Assembly (NCBI GenBank): GCA_945890715.1
Contig: CAMDCX010000015.1
Location: 1 to 39,077 of the forward strand
DNA from: PVC group bacterium
GTDB taxonomy: Bacteria > Verrucomicrobiota > Kiritimatiellia > CAIKKV01 > CAITUY01
DNA: 39,077 nucleotides
Reading direction: 5' to 3'
This document shows, piece after piece, positions 32,449-39,077 of the stretch (the first letter of the stretch is position 1; the number at the start of each line of letters is the position of its first letter). The notes beneath the pieces are model-generated. The model made no database searches. It was not told the origin of the DNA and worked only from the letters and a program-made list of their open reading frames with translations. The position numbers and the translations under genes are program-made.

Positions 32449-33798
32449 GTGGACCCTGTCATTGTTCAACGAGCTGATCATACCCTGAGTCGCCAGAATA
32501 TCAGTCCTGAGGCTTTAAAAGTGCTTTATGGGCTTAAGGAAGCGGACTATGTCGCCTATATTGCCGGGGGAGGAGTGCGGGATCTTCTCCTGGGGCGAAC
32601 GCCCAAGGATTTCGACGTTGTTACCGATGCGACCCCCAATGATCTCAGACGCGTTTTCCGGAATTGCCGCCTGATTGGCCGCCGATTCCGTCTCGCCCAT
32701 GTTTTTTTCGGGCGTGACAAGATCATTGAGGTGGCCACATTCCGGGCCAATGTGCCGCCAGACTCAGCGGATTCCCCAGATCCAGCCGATCAGACCGAGC
32801 AGTCTGATCCGAGCGATCAAGCCCCCCAAAACCACCACCATGTGCGACGGGACGACGGCATGATTGTTCGTGACAATCTTTTCGGTACTCCTGAGGAAGA
32901 CGCCCTTCGCCGGGATTTCACCATCAATGCGCTTTTCTATAATATCCGGGACTATTCTGTGATCGATTATGTGGGTGGGCTTCAGGATCTTCAGAAGCGC
33001 GTGATCCGGTTTATCGGCGACCCGGGAGTGCGTTGCGTGGAAGATCCGGTGCGCATGATCCGGGCTGTTCGTTTTGCCGCAATGCTGGGATTTGACTTTG
33101 AGCCCGCCACGGCGGCGGCGATTCGAGAGCATCACGGAAGTTTGGCGCTCGCGAACCGATCCCGGTTGTATGAAGAGGTTCAAAAACTCTTTTTCTGCAA
33201 GGCCGCCGAACGGGCCTACGAGTTGCTTCGCGAATTCGGTCTCTATGAGATGCTGTTTCCTGAGCTTGGTTCCTGGTTGGGACCCAACACGGGAACCCCC
33301 GAGTGCTTGCGGATCAGCCAGGCGCTCAAGCAGGTTGATCAATGGCGACAGACGGGTCGTGAAGTCTCGCCTGCCCTGTTGTTTGCGCTGATGTTTGGCG
33401 GTATGCACGAGGCCAGAGCGGGTGAATTGAGCGAACAAGGTCAACACAAGGGCTTGGCGTTGCATTCGGTGACCATGGAGCATTTCGGCGGGCTTACCGA
33501 GCGGGTTCAGGTTCCCAAGACCGTGCGATACCGGACCGCAGAAATCCTGGCGTCCCAGCCCCGATTGACGGCCGATGGCGGACGGCGTGCCCGTCCCCTC
33601 GCGACACGCGATTTTTTCCCTGAAGCAGTGGCGTATCTCGAATTTATGGTGTGCCTGACCGGTGAGCATCGCGAAGCGCTTGCACAGGCACAGGCCATTG
33701 ACTGGGCCCCCCGCCAGTCCCGTTACGGTGAGGAAGGGGAGCCACGGCGTCGGCCTCGCCGCCGTAGAAGAGGCCCCCCGGTTTCCGGACCGTCATAA
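32449..33798 (+). CDS. pcnB: Poly(A) polymerase / tRNA nucleotidyltransferase family (PcnB-like)
   Basis: 449 residues from GTG 32449 with AAGGA 6 nt before. Class II nucleotidyltransferase head: AYIAGGGVRDLLLGRTPKDF and DVVTDATPNDLRRVF give the GG and D-x-D metal site; RRDFTINALFYNI and GDPGVRCVEDPVRMIRAVRF follow. The arrangement and the Arg-rich tail (RRRPRRRRRG) fit poly(A) polymerase more than a CCA enzyme, and helps RNA binding. A low-complexity insert of about 25 residues rich in D, S, P, Q and ending in HHH sits between EVATFRANV and DGMIVRDNLFG. Adds 3' A tails that mark RNA for decay. Ends 4 bp from the convergent aroE. Confidence 0.85.
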   Translation: MDPVIVQRADHTLSRQNISPEALKVLYGLKEADYVAYIAGGGVRDLLLGRTPKDFDVVTDATPNDLRRVFRNCRLIGRRFRLAHVFFGRDKIIEVATFRANVPPDSADSPDPADQTEQSDPSDQAPQNHHHVRRDDGMIVRDNLFGTPEEDALRRDFTINALFYNIRDYSVIDYVGGLQDLQKRVIRFIGDPGVRCVEDPVRMIRAVRFAAMLGFDFEPATAAAIREHHGSLALANRSRLYEEVQKLFFCKAAERAYELLREFGLYEMLFPELGSWLGPNTGTPECLRISQALKQVDQWRQTGREVSPALLFALMFGGMHEARAGELSEQGQHKGLALHSVTMEHFGGLTERVQVPKTVRYRTAEILASQPRLTADGGRRARPLATRDFFPEAVAYLEFMVCLTGEHREALAQAQAIDWAPRQSRYGEEGEPRRRPRRRRRGPPVSGPS

Positions 33799-33802
33799 GG
33801 GA

Positions 33803-34666
33803 TTACCCGTATAGGGCTTTTTTCAGGGAGTCCCTCATGACCTCAACCGCCGCCGGTTTTCCGGTCCAGATAGTAAACGCCTCTGCGCCCTGATGAAGCA
33901 ACATTCCCAGTCCGTTGGATGTTTTTGCCCCGCCTTCTGAGGCGGCCTGAGTGAAGCAGGTGACGGGCCGGTTGTACACGAGATCGAAGGCCAGTTGTCC
34001 AGAGCGGAAGGCGGAGGGTGGTAGGGGACAGACATCCTCCGGCTTCATTCCCACGGGGGAGGCCTGGACAATGAGATCCGCTCCGGTTGTGTGACTCACC
34101 CAGTCGATCAGCGAGGCGCCTGCCCACTCGACCTTCACCGAGGGCGACAACGTGGCGAGGTCGCGACTGACAGCCCTGCAGCGGGCTTCATCAATATCGG
34201 CAAGAATAAGCCTTGAGGCGCCTTCGCTGGCGGCTGTAATGGCTACCGCCCGGCCAGCTCCCCCGCATCCCAGCACGAACAGGGTACGGCCGGTGACGGA
34301 GAAATCGAAGGCTTCCTTCACGGCGGTCAGGAATCCTTTTCCATCGGTGTTGTGACCTCGCAAGCCTGTAGCGGTGAACTCAACCGTATTCACAGCGCCA
34401 AGCCTGCTGGCAGACGGGGCGAGATCGCTGAGTCCCTTGAAGGCGGTTTCCTTCAGGGGCACCGTGAGGTTTACTCCGCGAAATCCCATGTGTTTCATGC
34501 TGTTCAACACGGGCAGCAGGGTTTCAGGAGCCACATCAAACGCCAGATAGATCGCGTCCAATCCCAGGGATTGGAATGCCGCATTGTGCATGACCGGCGA
34601 GAGAGTATGGCCGATGGGGTGACCCAGTACGGCAAACGGAAGAGTGTGTCCGCTCAAGGTTTTCAT
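33803..34666 (-). CDS. aroE: Shikimate dehydrogenase
   Basis: 287 residues; its ATG overlaps the leuA stop (ATGA). Shikimate-binding blocks FAVLGHPIGHTLSPVMHNAA and GVNLTVPLKE (catalytic Lys), RGHNTDGKGF with the catalytic Asp, then the NADP Rossmann motif VLGCGGAGRAVAITAASEGA. The C-terminal NGLGMLLHQGAEAFTIWTGK closes the active site. Reduces 3-dehydroshikimate to shikimate. It is the last gene of the minus-strand ilvB-ilvN-leuA-aroE operon, so aromatic synthesis is tied to branched-chain synthesis here. Confidence 0.95.
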   Translation of the reverse strand: MKTLSGHTLPFAVLGHPIGHTLSPVMHNAAFQSLGLDAIYLAFDVAPETLLPVLNSMKHMGFRGVNLTVPLKETAFKGLSDLAPSASRLGAVNTVEFTATGLRGHNTDGKGFLTAVKEAFDFSVTGRTLFVLGCGGAGRAVAITAASEGASRLILADIDEARCRAVSRDLATLSPSVKVEWAGASLIDWVSHTTGADLIVQASPVGMKPEDVCPLPPSAFRSGQLAFDLVYNRPVTCFTQAASEGGAKTSNGLGMLLHQGAEAFTIWTGKPAAVEVMRDSLKKALYG

Positions 34667-36231
34667 AGGGCAGGTCCCGGGTCACGCTTTGTTTTCGCGT
34701 GGGCGGCCCGATTGAAGAGGATCCGGTTTACGCAGGACAGGTAAGCCCGGGTTCCCGCTTCAACGATATCCGTGCTGGCCGCCTTGGCGCTGATGATGTC
34801 ATCGCCGAAGGCAACCCTCAGGGTGACTTCTCCCATGGCGTCCTTGCCAACGGAAATAGCCTGCAGTGAGAAATCAATCAACTGGCCCTTGACCTTGGTG
34901 ATGCGGTCAATGGTTTTGAGTGCCGCATCCACCGGCCCATCGCCGCACCCCGCGTCCTGGAAGACTTCGGTTCCGCGTTTCAGGCGGAGGGTGGCGGTGG
35001 GAACGGTTTCGGTACCCGCCGAGACATGCAGATAGTCCAGGATGAAGGCGTTTTCAATCACATCCATCTGGTCACGTGCGATGGCCAGAAGATCATCCTC
35101 GTAGATGTTCTTTTTCTTGTCGGCCAGTTCGATGAACCGGTTATAGGCATTTTCGATTTCGGAATCCGTCAGCTTCATGCCCATTTTGGCGAGTTTGTCG
35201 CGGAAGGCGTGACGACCGGAGTGCTTCCCGAGGACAAGGTCGGAGCCCTCGATGCCGATATCCTCGGGGCGCATGATTTCATAGGTCGTACGCTCCTTGA
35301 GGATGCCGTCCTGATGGACGCCGGACTCGTGGGCGAAGGCGTTGGCACCCACGATGGCCTTGTTGCGTTGTACGATCATGCCCGTCATGCGGCTGACCAT
35401 GCGGCTGACTCGGAAGATTTCCCGTGTTTCCACATTCGTGCGCAGGTTGAAATAGTCCTGGCGTGTACGGATGGCCATGACGATTTCCTCCAGCGAAGTG
35501 TTTCCCGCGCGTTCGCCAAGTCCGTTGATGGTGCATTCAACCTGGCGTGCCCCAGCCCTGACGGCAGCCAGTGAGTTGGCCACCGCCATGCCGAGATCGT
35601 TGTGGCAATGAACCGAAATGATGACGCCGGGAACCCTGGCTTTTACGCGTTCAGCGAGGGTGCCGATCATGGTGCCGTATTCCGCAGGAATGGCGTACCC
35701 GACGGTATCCGGGATGTTGAGGGTGGTCGCCCCCGCCTCTGCCACGGCGGTGTAGAGTTCCACAAGATACCCCAGATCGGACCGGGTGGTATCCTGGGCG
35801 GAATACTCGACATCATCCGTGAAGGTGCGCGCGAATTTTACCGCGTGGACCGAGCGCTCAAGATTCTGGGCGCGGGTCATCTTCAGGATTTTCTCCAGAT
35901 GAATATCGCTACCCGAGCTGAAGGTGTGAATCCGCCTTTTAGCGGCCGGAGCAATAGCCTTGCCCGCCCGCTCGATGTCCTTTTCAATGGTGCGGGCGAG
36001 GGCGGCAATGGTCGGGCCCTTGATGCTTTCGGCAATCGTGTGTACGGCGTCAAAATCGTCCGGCGAGGCGATGGGGAACCCGGCCTCAATCACATCCACT
36101 TTCAGCGCTGCGAGGGCATGGGCGATTTCCAGCTTTTCCCTATGGTTCAGACTGCACCCCGGCGCCTGTTCACCGTCGCGCAGCGTGGTGTCAAAGATGA
36201 TGACGTGATCCTGATCTTTTTTTATACTCAT
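34663..36231 (-). CDS. leuA: 2-isopropylmalate synthase
   Basis: 522 residues from ATG 36231 with GAGGAAG upstream. Catalytic barrel: [20 protein letters not shown] at the start (metal Asp), [20 protein letters not shown] (metal His pair), [18 protein letters not shown]. The C-terminal part beyond about 390 is the LeuA regulatory domain, which binds leucine in the family for feedback inhibition. Condenses acetyl-CoA and 2-oxoisovalerate, first committed step to leucine. Placed 7 bp after ilvN; overlaps aroE by ATGA. Distinguished from homocitrate or citramalate synthases by operon context and length. Confidence 0.93.
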   Translation of the reverse strand: MSIKKDQDHVIIFDTTLRDGEQAPGCSLNHREKLEIAHALAALKVDVIEAGFPIASPDDFDAVHTIAESIKGPTIAALARTIEKDIERAGKAIAPAAKRRIHTFSSGSDIHLEKILKMTRAQNLERSVHAVKFARTFTDDVEYSAQDTTRSDLGYLVELYTAVAEAGATTLNIPDTVGYAIPAEYGTMIGTLAERVKARVPGVIISVHCHNDLGMAVANSLAAVRAGARQVECTINGLGERAGNTSLEEIVMAIRTRQDYFNLRTNVETREIFRVSRMVSRMTGMIVQRNKAIVGANAFAHESGVHQDGILKERTTYEIMRPEDIGIEGSDLVLGKHSGRHAFRDKLAKMGMKLTDSEIENAYNRFIELADKKKNIYEDDLLAIARDQMDVIENAFILDYLHVSAGTETVPTATLRLKRGTEVFQDAGCGDGPVDAALKTIDRITKVKGQLIDFSLQAISVGKDAMGEVTLRVAFGDDIISAKAASTDIVEAGTRAYLSCVNRILFNRAAHAKTKRDPGPAL

Positions 36232-36238
36232 GACTTCC

Positions 36239-36733
36239 TCATTCTTTTCCCATGGCGATGACCCCTGACCGGGAGACATCCAGAATCCGGAACGGCTTCA
36301 CCAGTTCCATGAAATCGGCGACATGTTGTTGTTCCCCGACCAGTTGGATGACCAGGGACTCGTTTTGGACGGATACGACCTTCCCTCCGAATACGTCGGC
36401 CAGCTCAATGATTTCCGAGCGGGTTTTGCGGGTGGCGGCGATCTTGACCAGAATGCATTCCCGGTTCAGGAATGATTCCCGGGTCAGATCCGTCACCGAG
36501 ATAACGTCCACCTGCCGGTTGAGTTGCTTGGTGACCTGTTCCAAAACGCGGTCATCGCCGGGAACCTGCATGGTCATGCGGGAGATGGTCGGATCCTGGG
36601 TCGGGCCGACATTCAGGCTTTCAATGTTGTAGCCGCGCCCCGAGATCAGGCCGACCACGCGGGCCAGCACGCCGGGTTCGTTATCCACAAGGGCGGTTAT
36701 GGTATGTCGTCGTATGGAAGTGTTATTATTCAT
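36239..36733 (-). CDS. ilvN: Acetolactate synthase small (regulatory) subunit
   Basis: 164 residues from ATG 36733 (AAAGG six bases ahead); ATG 36739 and a GTG at 36751 overlapping the ilvB stop are alternatives. N-terminal ACT domain HTITALVDNEPGVLARVVGL-ISGRGYNIESLNVGPT binds valine in the family; the second half continues with the usual IlvH region ILVKIAATRKTRSEIIELAD and ends LDVSRSGVIAMGK. Stabilises and gives feedback inhibition to IlvB. Sits directly downstream of ilvB. Confidence 0.93.
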   Translation of the reverse strand: MNNNTSIRRHTITALVDNEPGVLARVVGLISGRGYNIESLNVGPTQDPTISRMTMQVPGDDRVLEQVTKQLNRQVDVISVTDLTRESFLNRECILVKIAATRKTRSEIIELADVFGGKVVSVQNESLVIQLVGEQQHVADFMELVKPFRILDVSRSGVIAMGKE

Positions 36734-36747
36734 CGTCATCCTTTCCT

Positions 36748-38466
36748 TCACGCCAGTCCTTGGACCATTTCAGACAGGGAGGCACCCGGGGGCACCATCG
36801 GGTACACATTATCATCCGGCTTGGTGATGCATTCAATCACCACCGGTCGTTTCATGGCCAGTGCCTTGCGAAGGGCGGGGGCCACTTCGCGCTTTTCGGT
36901 TACGCGAAGACCGGCGGCTCCGTGGGCTTCCGCCATTTTCACGAAGTCTGGAAGATAGCCCTGGGGTTTGTCTTTGAGCTTTTCATTCCGGGCTCGGAGA
37001 TTTTGATCCAGTCGGACGGCGGAGTATTCCTTTTTGTAGAACATCTCCTGCCATTGCCGGACCATGCCCAGATAGCCGTTGTTCATGATGACCACGACGA
37101 TGGGCAGGTCATGTTCGACCGCAACCACGAGTTCCTGGAAGTTCATCTGGATGCTGCCGTCGCCGGAAATGGCGATGACATTGCGGTCGCGGCAACCTGC
37201 CTTGGCGCCAATGGCGGCCGGCAGGCCGAAGCCCATGGTGCCCAGACCGCCCGACGAGATAAACGAGCGCGGTTGGGTATACTTGAAGAAATGAGCCGCC
37301 CACATCTGGTGCTGCCCGACATCGGTGGTGATAATGGCGTCGCCCTTGGTCACCTCGTAGATCTGCTCGATGGCGTACTGGGCCAGAATGCGGGGCTCCT
37401 TGGTGTCGTAGGTGAACGGAGCCTCCTTTTGCCAGCCGTGAACCTGGGTCAGCCATTCTTTCCTCGGCTGGGCCACAATCTGGGGGATCAGTTCCTTGAG
37501 AATGGACTTGGCATGTCCGATGACGGGAATATCGACGCGGACGCTTTTGGCGATCGCCGAGGGGTCGATATCGATATGAGCGATGATGGCGTTTGGCGCA
37601 AACTCCGAGACTTTCCCGGTCACACGGTCGTCAAACCGGGCGCCGACGGAAATCAGGAGATCGCAGGTGCTGATGGCGCGGTTTGCCGCCACGCTACCAT
37701 GCATGCCCGGCATACGGAGGGCCAGGGGATCGGTATCAGGGAAGCCGCCCAGGCCCAGCAGGGTTGTGGTGACGGGGATTTTGGCCTTGCGGGCGAGGGC
37801 GGTGAGTTCTGCCGACGCACCGGCGGCAATGACTCCGGCTCCGGCGAGAATCACCGGCTTTCGAGCCGTATTGATGGCGGCCGCAAGTTTGGCAATCTGC
37901 TTGGAATTCCCTTCGTAGACCGGCTTGTAGCCGCGTCGTTCAGGCTTTCCGGAGAATGTGGCGCTGGTCATCTGGCGTTGAACATCCTTGGGGATATCCA
38001 CGAGGACGGGGCCGGGTCGTCCGGTTGTGGCGATTTCAAAAGCTTCGGCGATGATGCGGGGCAGATCATCCGCATTTTTCACCAGGTAATTGTGTTTGGT
38101 CACCGCCCGGGTGATGCCGACGGTGTCGGCTTCCTGAAAGGCGTCGTTTCCGATCATGTGGGAGGGGACTTGGCCGGCAATACACACGACGGGAATTCCG
38201 TCCATGTTGGCTGTGGCCAGGCCGGTGACGGCGTTGGTGGCGCCGGGTCCGGAAGTCACGATACAGCAACCGGGCTTGCCCGTGGCGCGGGCGTAGCCAT
38301 CAGCCATATGGGTGGCGCCTTGCTCGTGGCGGACCAGGAAGAACTCGAGAGGCGCCCGGGCCAGTTCGTCGAAAAGATCCAGAACGGTTCCGCCTGGAAG
38401 ACCGAACAGGGTTTTCACTCCCGCATCCTTCAGGGCATCAACTGTACATTTCGCACCGCTTCTCAT
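36748..38466 (-). CDS. ilvB: Acetolactate synthase large (catalytic) subunit
   Basis: 572 residues from ATG 38466 with AGGAGAGTGAAC ahead. Three ThDP-enzyme domains: the N-terminal one with the catalytic Glu in FFLVRHEQGATHMADGYA, the middle FAD-binding one (PVILAGAGVIAAGASAELTA, LISVGARFDDRVTGKVSEFA), and the C-terminal ThDP/Mg motif AISGDGSIQMNFQELVVA...IMNN. Joins pyruvate to hydroxyethyl-ThDP to make acetolactate (Val, Leu) or acetohydroxybutyrate (Ile). It is first in the operon, behind a leader with an attenuator. Confidence 0.96.
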   Translation of the reverse strand: MRSGAKCTVDALKDAGVKTLFGLPGGTVLDLFDELARAPLEFFLVRHEQGATHMADGYARATGKPGCCIVTSGPGATNAVTGLATANMDGIPVVCIAGQVPSHMIGNDAFQEADTVGITRAVTKHNYLVKNADDLPRIIAEAFEIATTGRPGPVLVDIPKDVQRQMTSATFSGKPERRGYKPVYEGNSKQIAKLAAAINTARKPVILAGAGVIAAGASAELTALARKAKIPVTTTLLGLGGFPDTDPLALRMPGMHGSVAANRAISTCDLLISVGARFDDRVTGKVSEFAPNAIIAHIDIDPSAIAKSVRVDIPVIGHAKSILKELIPQIVAQPRKEWLTQVHGWQKEAPFTYDTKEPRILAQYAIEQIYEVTKGDAIITTDVGQHQMWAAHFFKYTQPRSFISSGGLGTMGFGLPAAIGAKAGCRDRNVIAISGDGSIQMNFQELVVAVEHDLPIVVVIMNNGYLGMVRQWQEMFYKKEYSAVRLDQNLRARNEKLKDKPQGYLPDFVKMAEAHGAAGLRVTEKREVAPALRKALAMKRPVVIECITKPDDNVYPMVPPGASLSEMVQGLA

Positions 38467-38511
38467 CGTTCACTCTCCTGTTCTGAATCGTGGCATTATA
38501 GTTATATAAAC

Positions 38512-38541
38512 AAAAAAACCCACCGCTTTTTGCGGTGGGTT
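38512..38541 (-). terminator. Attenuator terminator in the ilvB leader
   Basis: On the minus strand AACCCACCGC (38541-38532) pairs with GCGGTGGGTT (38526-38517) over an AAAAA loop, then seven T. It stands 46 bp before ilvB, inside the leader, and not at an operon end, which is the expected place for an attenuator. Confidence 0.8.
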
Positions 38542-38589
38542 ATCTTTGCGTCGGTTAGGTATCTTCTCAGATACAAACCTCCCACCGCA
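38532..38589 (-). promoter_or_regulatory. Antiterminator pairing segments of the ilvB leader
   Basis: Minus-strand TGCGGTGGG (38589-38581), which lies inside the leader-peptide codons Leu-Arg-Trp-Glu, is complementary over 9 nt to CCCACCGCA (38539-38531), the 5' arm of the terminator. Between them a small hairpin GTATCT-GAGA-AGATAC (38574-38559) covers the leader stop codon. If the ribosome stalls upstream at Leu/Val codons this pairing can form and block the terminator. Confidence 0.65.
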
Positions 38590-38638
38590 GGCCGCCTACC
38601 AATACCAAGGCAAGGGTGACCCCGTCCGTCCGCAGCAT
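38567..38638 (-). CDS. ilv leader peptide (Leu/Val-rich)
   Basis: 23 codons from ATG 38638: MLRTDGVTLALVLVGGLRWE then VCI and TGA. Of these, Leu and Val make up 9, including the run Leu-Ala-Leu-Val-Leu-Val just before the antiterminator segment; Ile is the last residue. This fits amino-acid-sensing leader peptides of ilv operons. Two in-frame ATGs upstream (38677, 38686) could give longer forms. None has a good ribosome site, the main weakness of the call. The -35-like TTGACG at 38724-38719 lacks a clear -10. Confidence 0.65.
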   Translation of the reverse strand: MLRTDGVTLALVLVGGLRWEVCI

Positions 38639-38639
38639 C

Positions 38640-38935
38640 GTGCTGAGGTTTTTACGGCCGTTTGCGATGGGACTCATTGTTTTCATATGTAATAACGGTG
38701 CCACAACCGGCACCCTTCCGTCAACACCGATTTTTGTTGCCGGTAAATCGCGGCTAGTGGCGCATGGCAAGCTTCCACCAGGGAGAGAGCTGGGTCTCGG
38801 GAAGTTGCCAGATCCGGTCATGACTATGCCGCCGTGACTATGGCCGTGCGACGGTTCCCTCAGGCTTGCCGAAGCGACAAGACCCTGACGATGCTGGCTG
38901 AAAAAGTTCTCAAAACAGTTCAAATGTAATATGTT
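38640..38935. other. Upstream region of the ilv operon, no gene supported
   Basis: Open frames exist on both strands here but show no family motif, no ribosome site and no bias that I can support. The minus frame ending in the leader peptide stays open across this stretch to 38923, probably by chance. It should contain the ilv promoter. Confidence 0.4.
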
Positions 38936-39066
38936 GATTCCGCTGAAAAACCGCGACGGACGGCGAGGCCGCCGTCCCTCCCGTACTGAAAAAGCCCGCC
39001 ATTTGAAGAATCTTGGGAGGGTCCGCGGCCTCGCGGACCGTCGGTATGGGGTTTTTCAGCGGAATC
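38936..39066. mobile_element. 131-bp palindromic MITE-like element
   Basis: Perfect 17-bp terminal inverted repeats: GATTCCGCTGAAAAACC (38936-38952) and its complement (39050-39066). Inside lie two GC-rich hairpins, GGACGGC-GAGGCC-GCCGTCC (38958-38977) and GGTCCGC-GGCCTC-GCGGACC (39020-39039), and inverted CCTCCC/GGGAGG blocks, so the whole unit is an imperfect palindrome. The flanks ATATGTT and ATATGTTA are alike. No coding capacity. Likely a non-autonomous repeat family; the window ends 11 bp after it. Confidence 0.6.
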
Positions 39067-39077
39067 ATATGTTACGA

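Noticed and set aside
38495-38500. TATAAT box on the minus strand between attenuator and ilvB
   Set aside because: No -35 at a proper distance, since the place is taken by the terminator stem; possible weak secondary promoter only.
36760-38619. A 619-codon plus-strand frame opposite ilvB
   Set aside because: Antisense shadow of acetolactate synthase; no domain and no ribosome site.
38616-38837. A 73-codon plus-strand ORF upstream of the ilv operon
   Set aside because: Contains a hydrophobic bit (FAMGLIVFIC) but no ribosome site and overlaps the leader peptide antisense; likely chance.

Overview
The window looks like a bacterial chromosome segment, G+C moderately high, from a Gram-negative lineage. 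It has a TolQ/TolR-type cluster, an SPase I signal-peptide protein, a periplasm-type PQQ beta-propeller starting with a W-P-x-F-R-G-P motif, and a divergent PurF-like protein. My best guess is a PVC-superphylum member (Kiritimatiellota, Lentisphaerota or Verrucomicrobiota-like). This rests on family flavour only and is uncertain. No rRNA or tRNA gene was recognised.

Layout. (1) About 1-5,900 is an accessory, decaying region. It holds the 5' part of a Mu-like phage gene, the tail of a Mu-like portal gene, a methyltransferase tail next to a dispersed palindromic repeat, an ORF6N gene, a large DUF2075 nuclease/NTPase, a small exported protein, a class II Fic protein and the tail of a NUC-type endonuclease. 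(2) 5,900-8,500 has a PurF-like protein without the catalytic Cys1, a small Cys-motif protein, and a cupin gene cut short and joined to what looks like the 3' end of a B12-dependent ribonucleotide reductase gene. (3) 8,500-15,800 is housekeeping: a PQQ propeller, an RsmC-type and an RlmB-type rRNA methyltransferase, a 290-bp MITE-like palindromic element, an NfnAB/GltA-type flavoprotein pair, DUF502 and LemA. (4) 16,000-19,150 has ribosomal protein S1 with an intrinsic terminator, then tyrS. (5) 19,196-20,667 is an AbiE-type toxin-antitoxin pair with a perfect inverted-repeat operator. (6) 20,746-33,798 is a long same-strand run, mostly with 4-nt ATGA overlaps: uvrA, TPR protein, tolQ, exbD/tolR, tonB-like, hisD, hisC, hisB, hisA, a pteridine-reductase-like SDR, pcnB. 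(7) 38,686-33,803 on the minus strand is ilvB-ilvN-leuA-aroE, a branched-chain/aromatic amino-acid operon. Its leader holds a Leu/Val-rich peptide, an antiterminator segment and an intrinsic terminator, a classic attenuator layout. (8) The last 130 bp are a second palindromic element.

How the genes fit together: ilvBN makes acetolactate for Val/Leu/Ile, leuA commits to leucine and aroE serves the shikimate pathway; the attenuator senses charged Leu/Val tRNA. hisDCBA supplies four histidine steps; hisH, hisF, hisG, hisI and hisE must lie elsewhere. The Tol-like genes form an inner-membrane module whose ExbD-like subunit lacks the usual proton-relay aspartate. The most notable observations are the ilv attenuator, the two proteins missing key catalytic residues, the abiE operator with a probable leaderless start, and the MITE-like elements.
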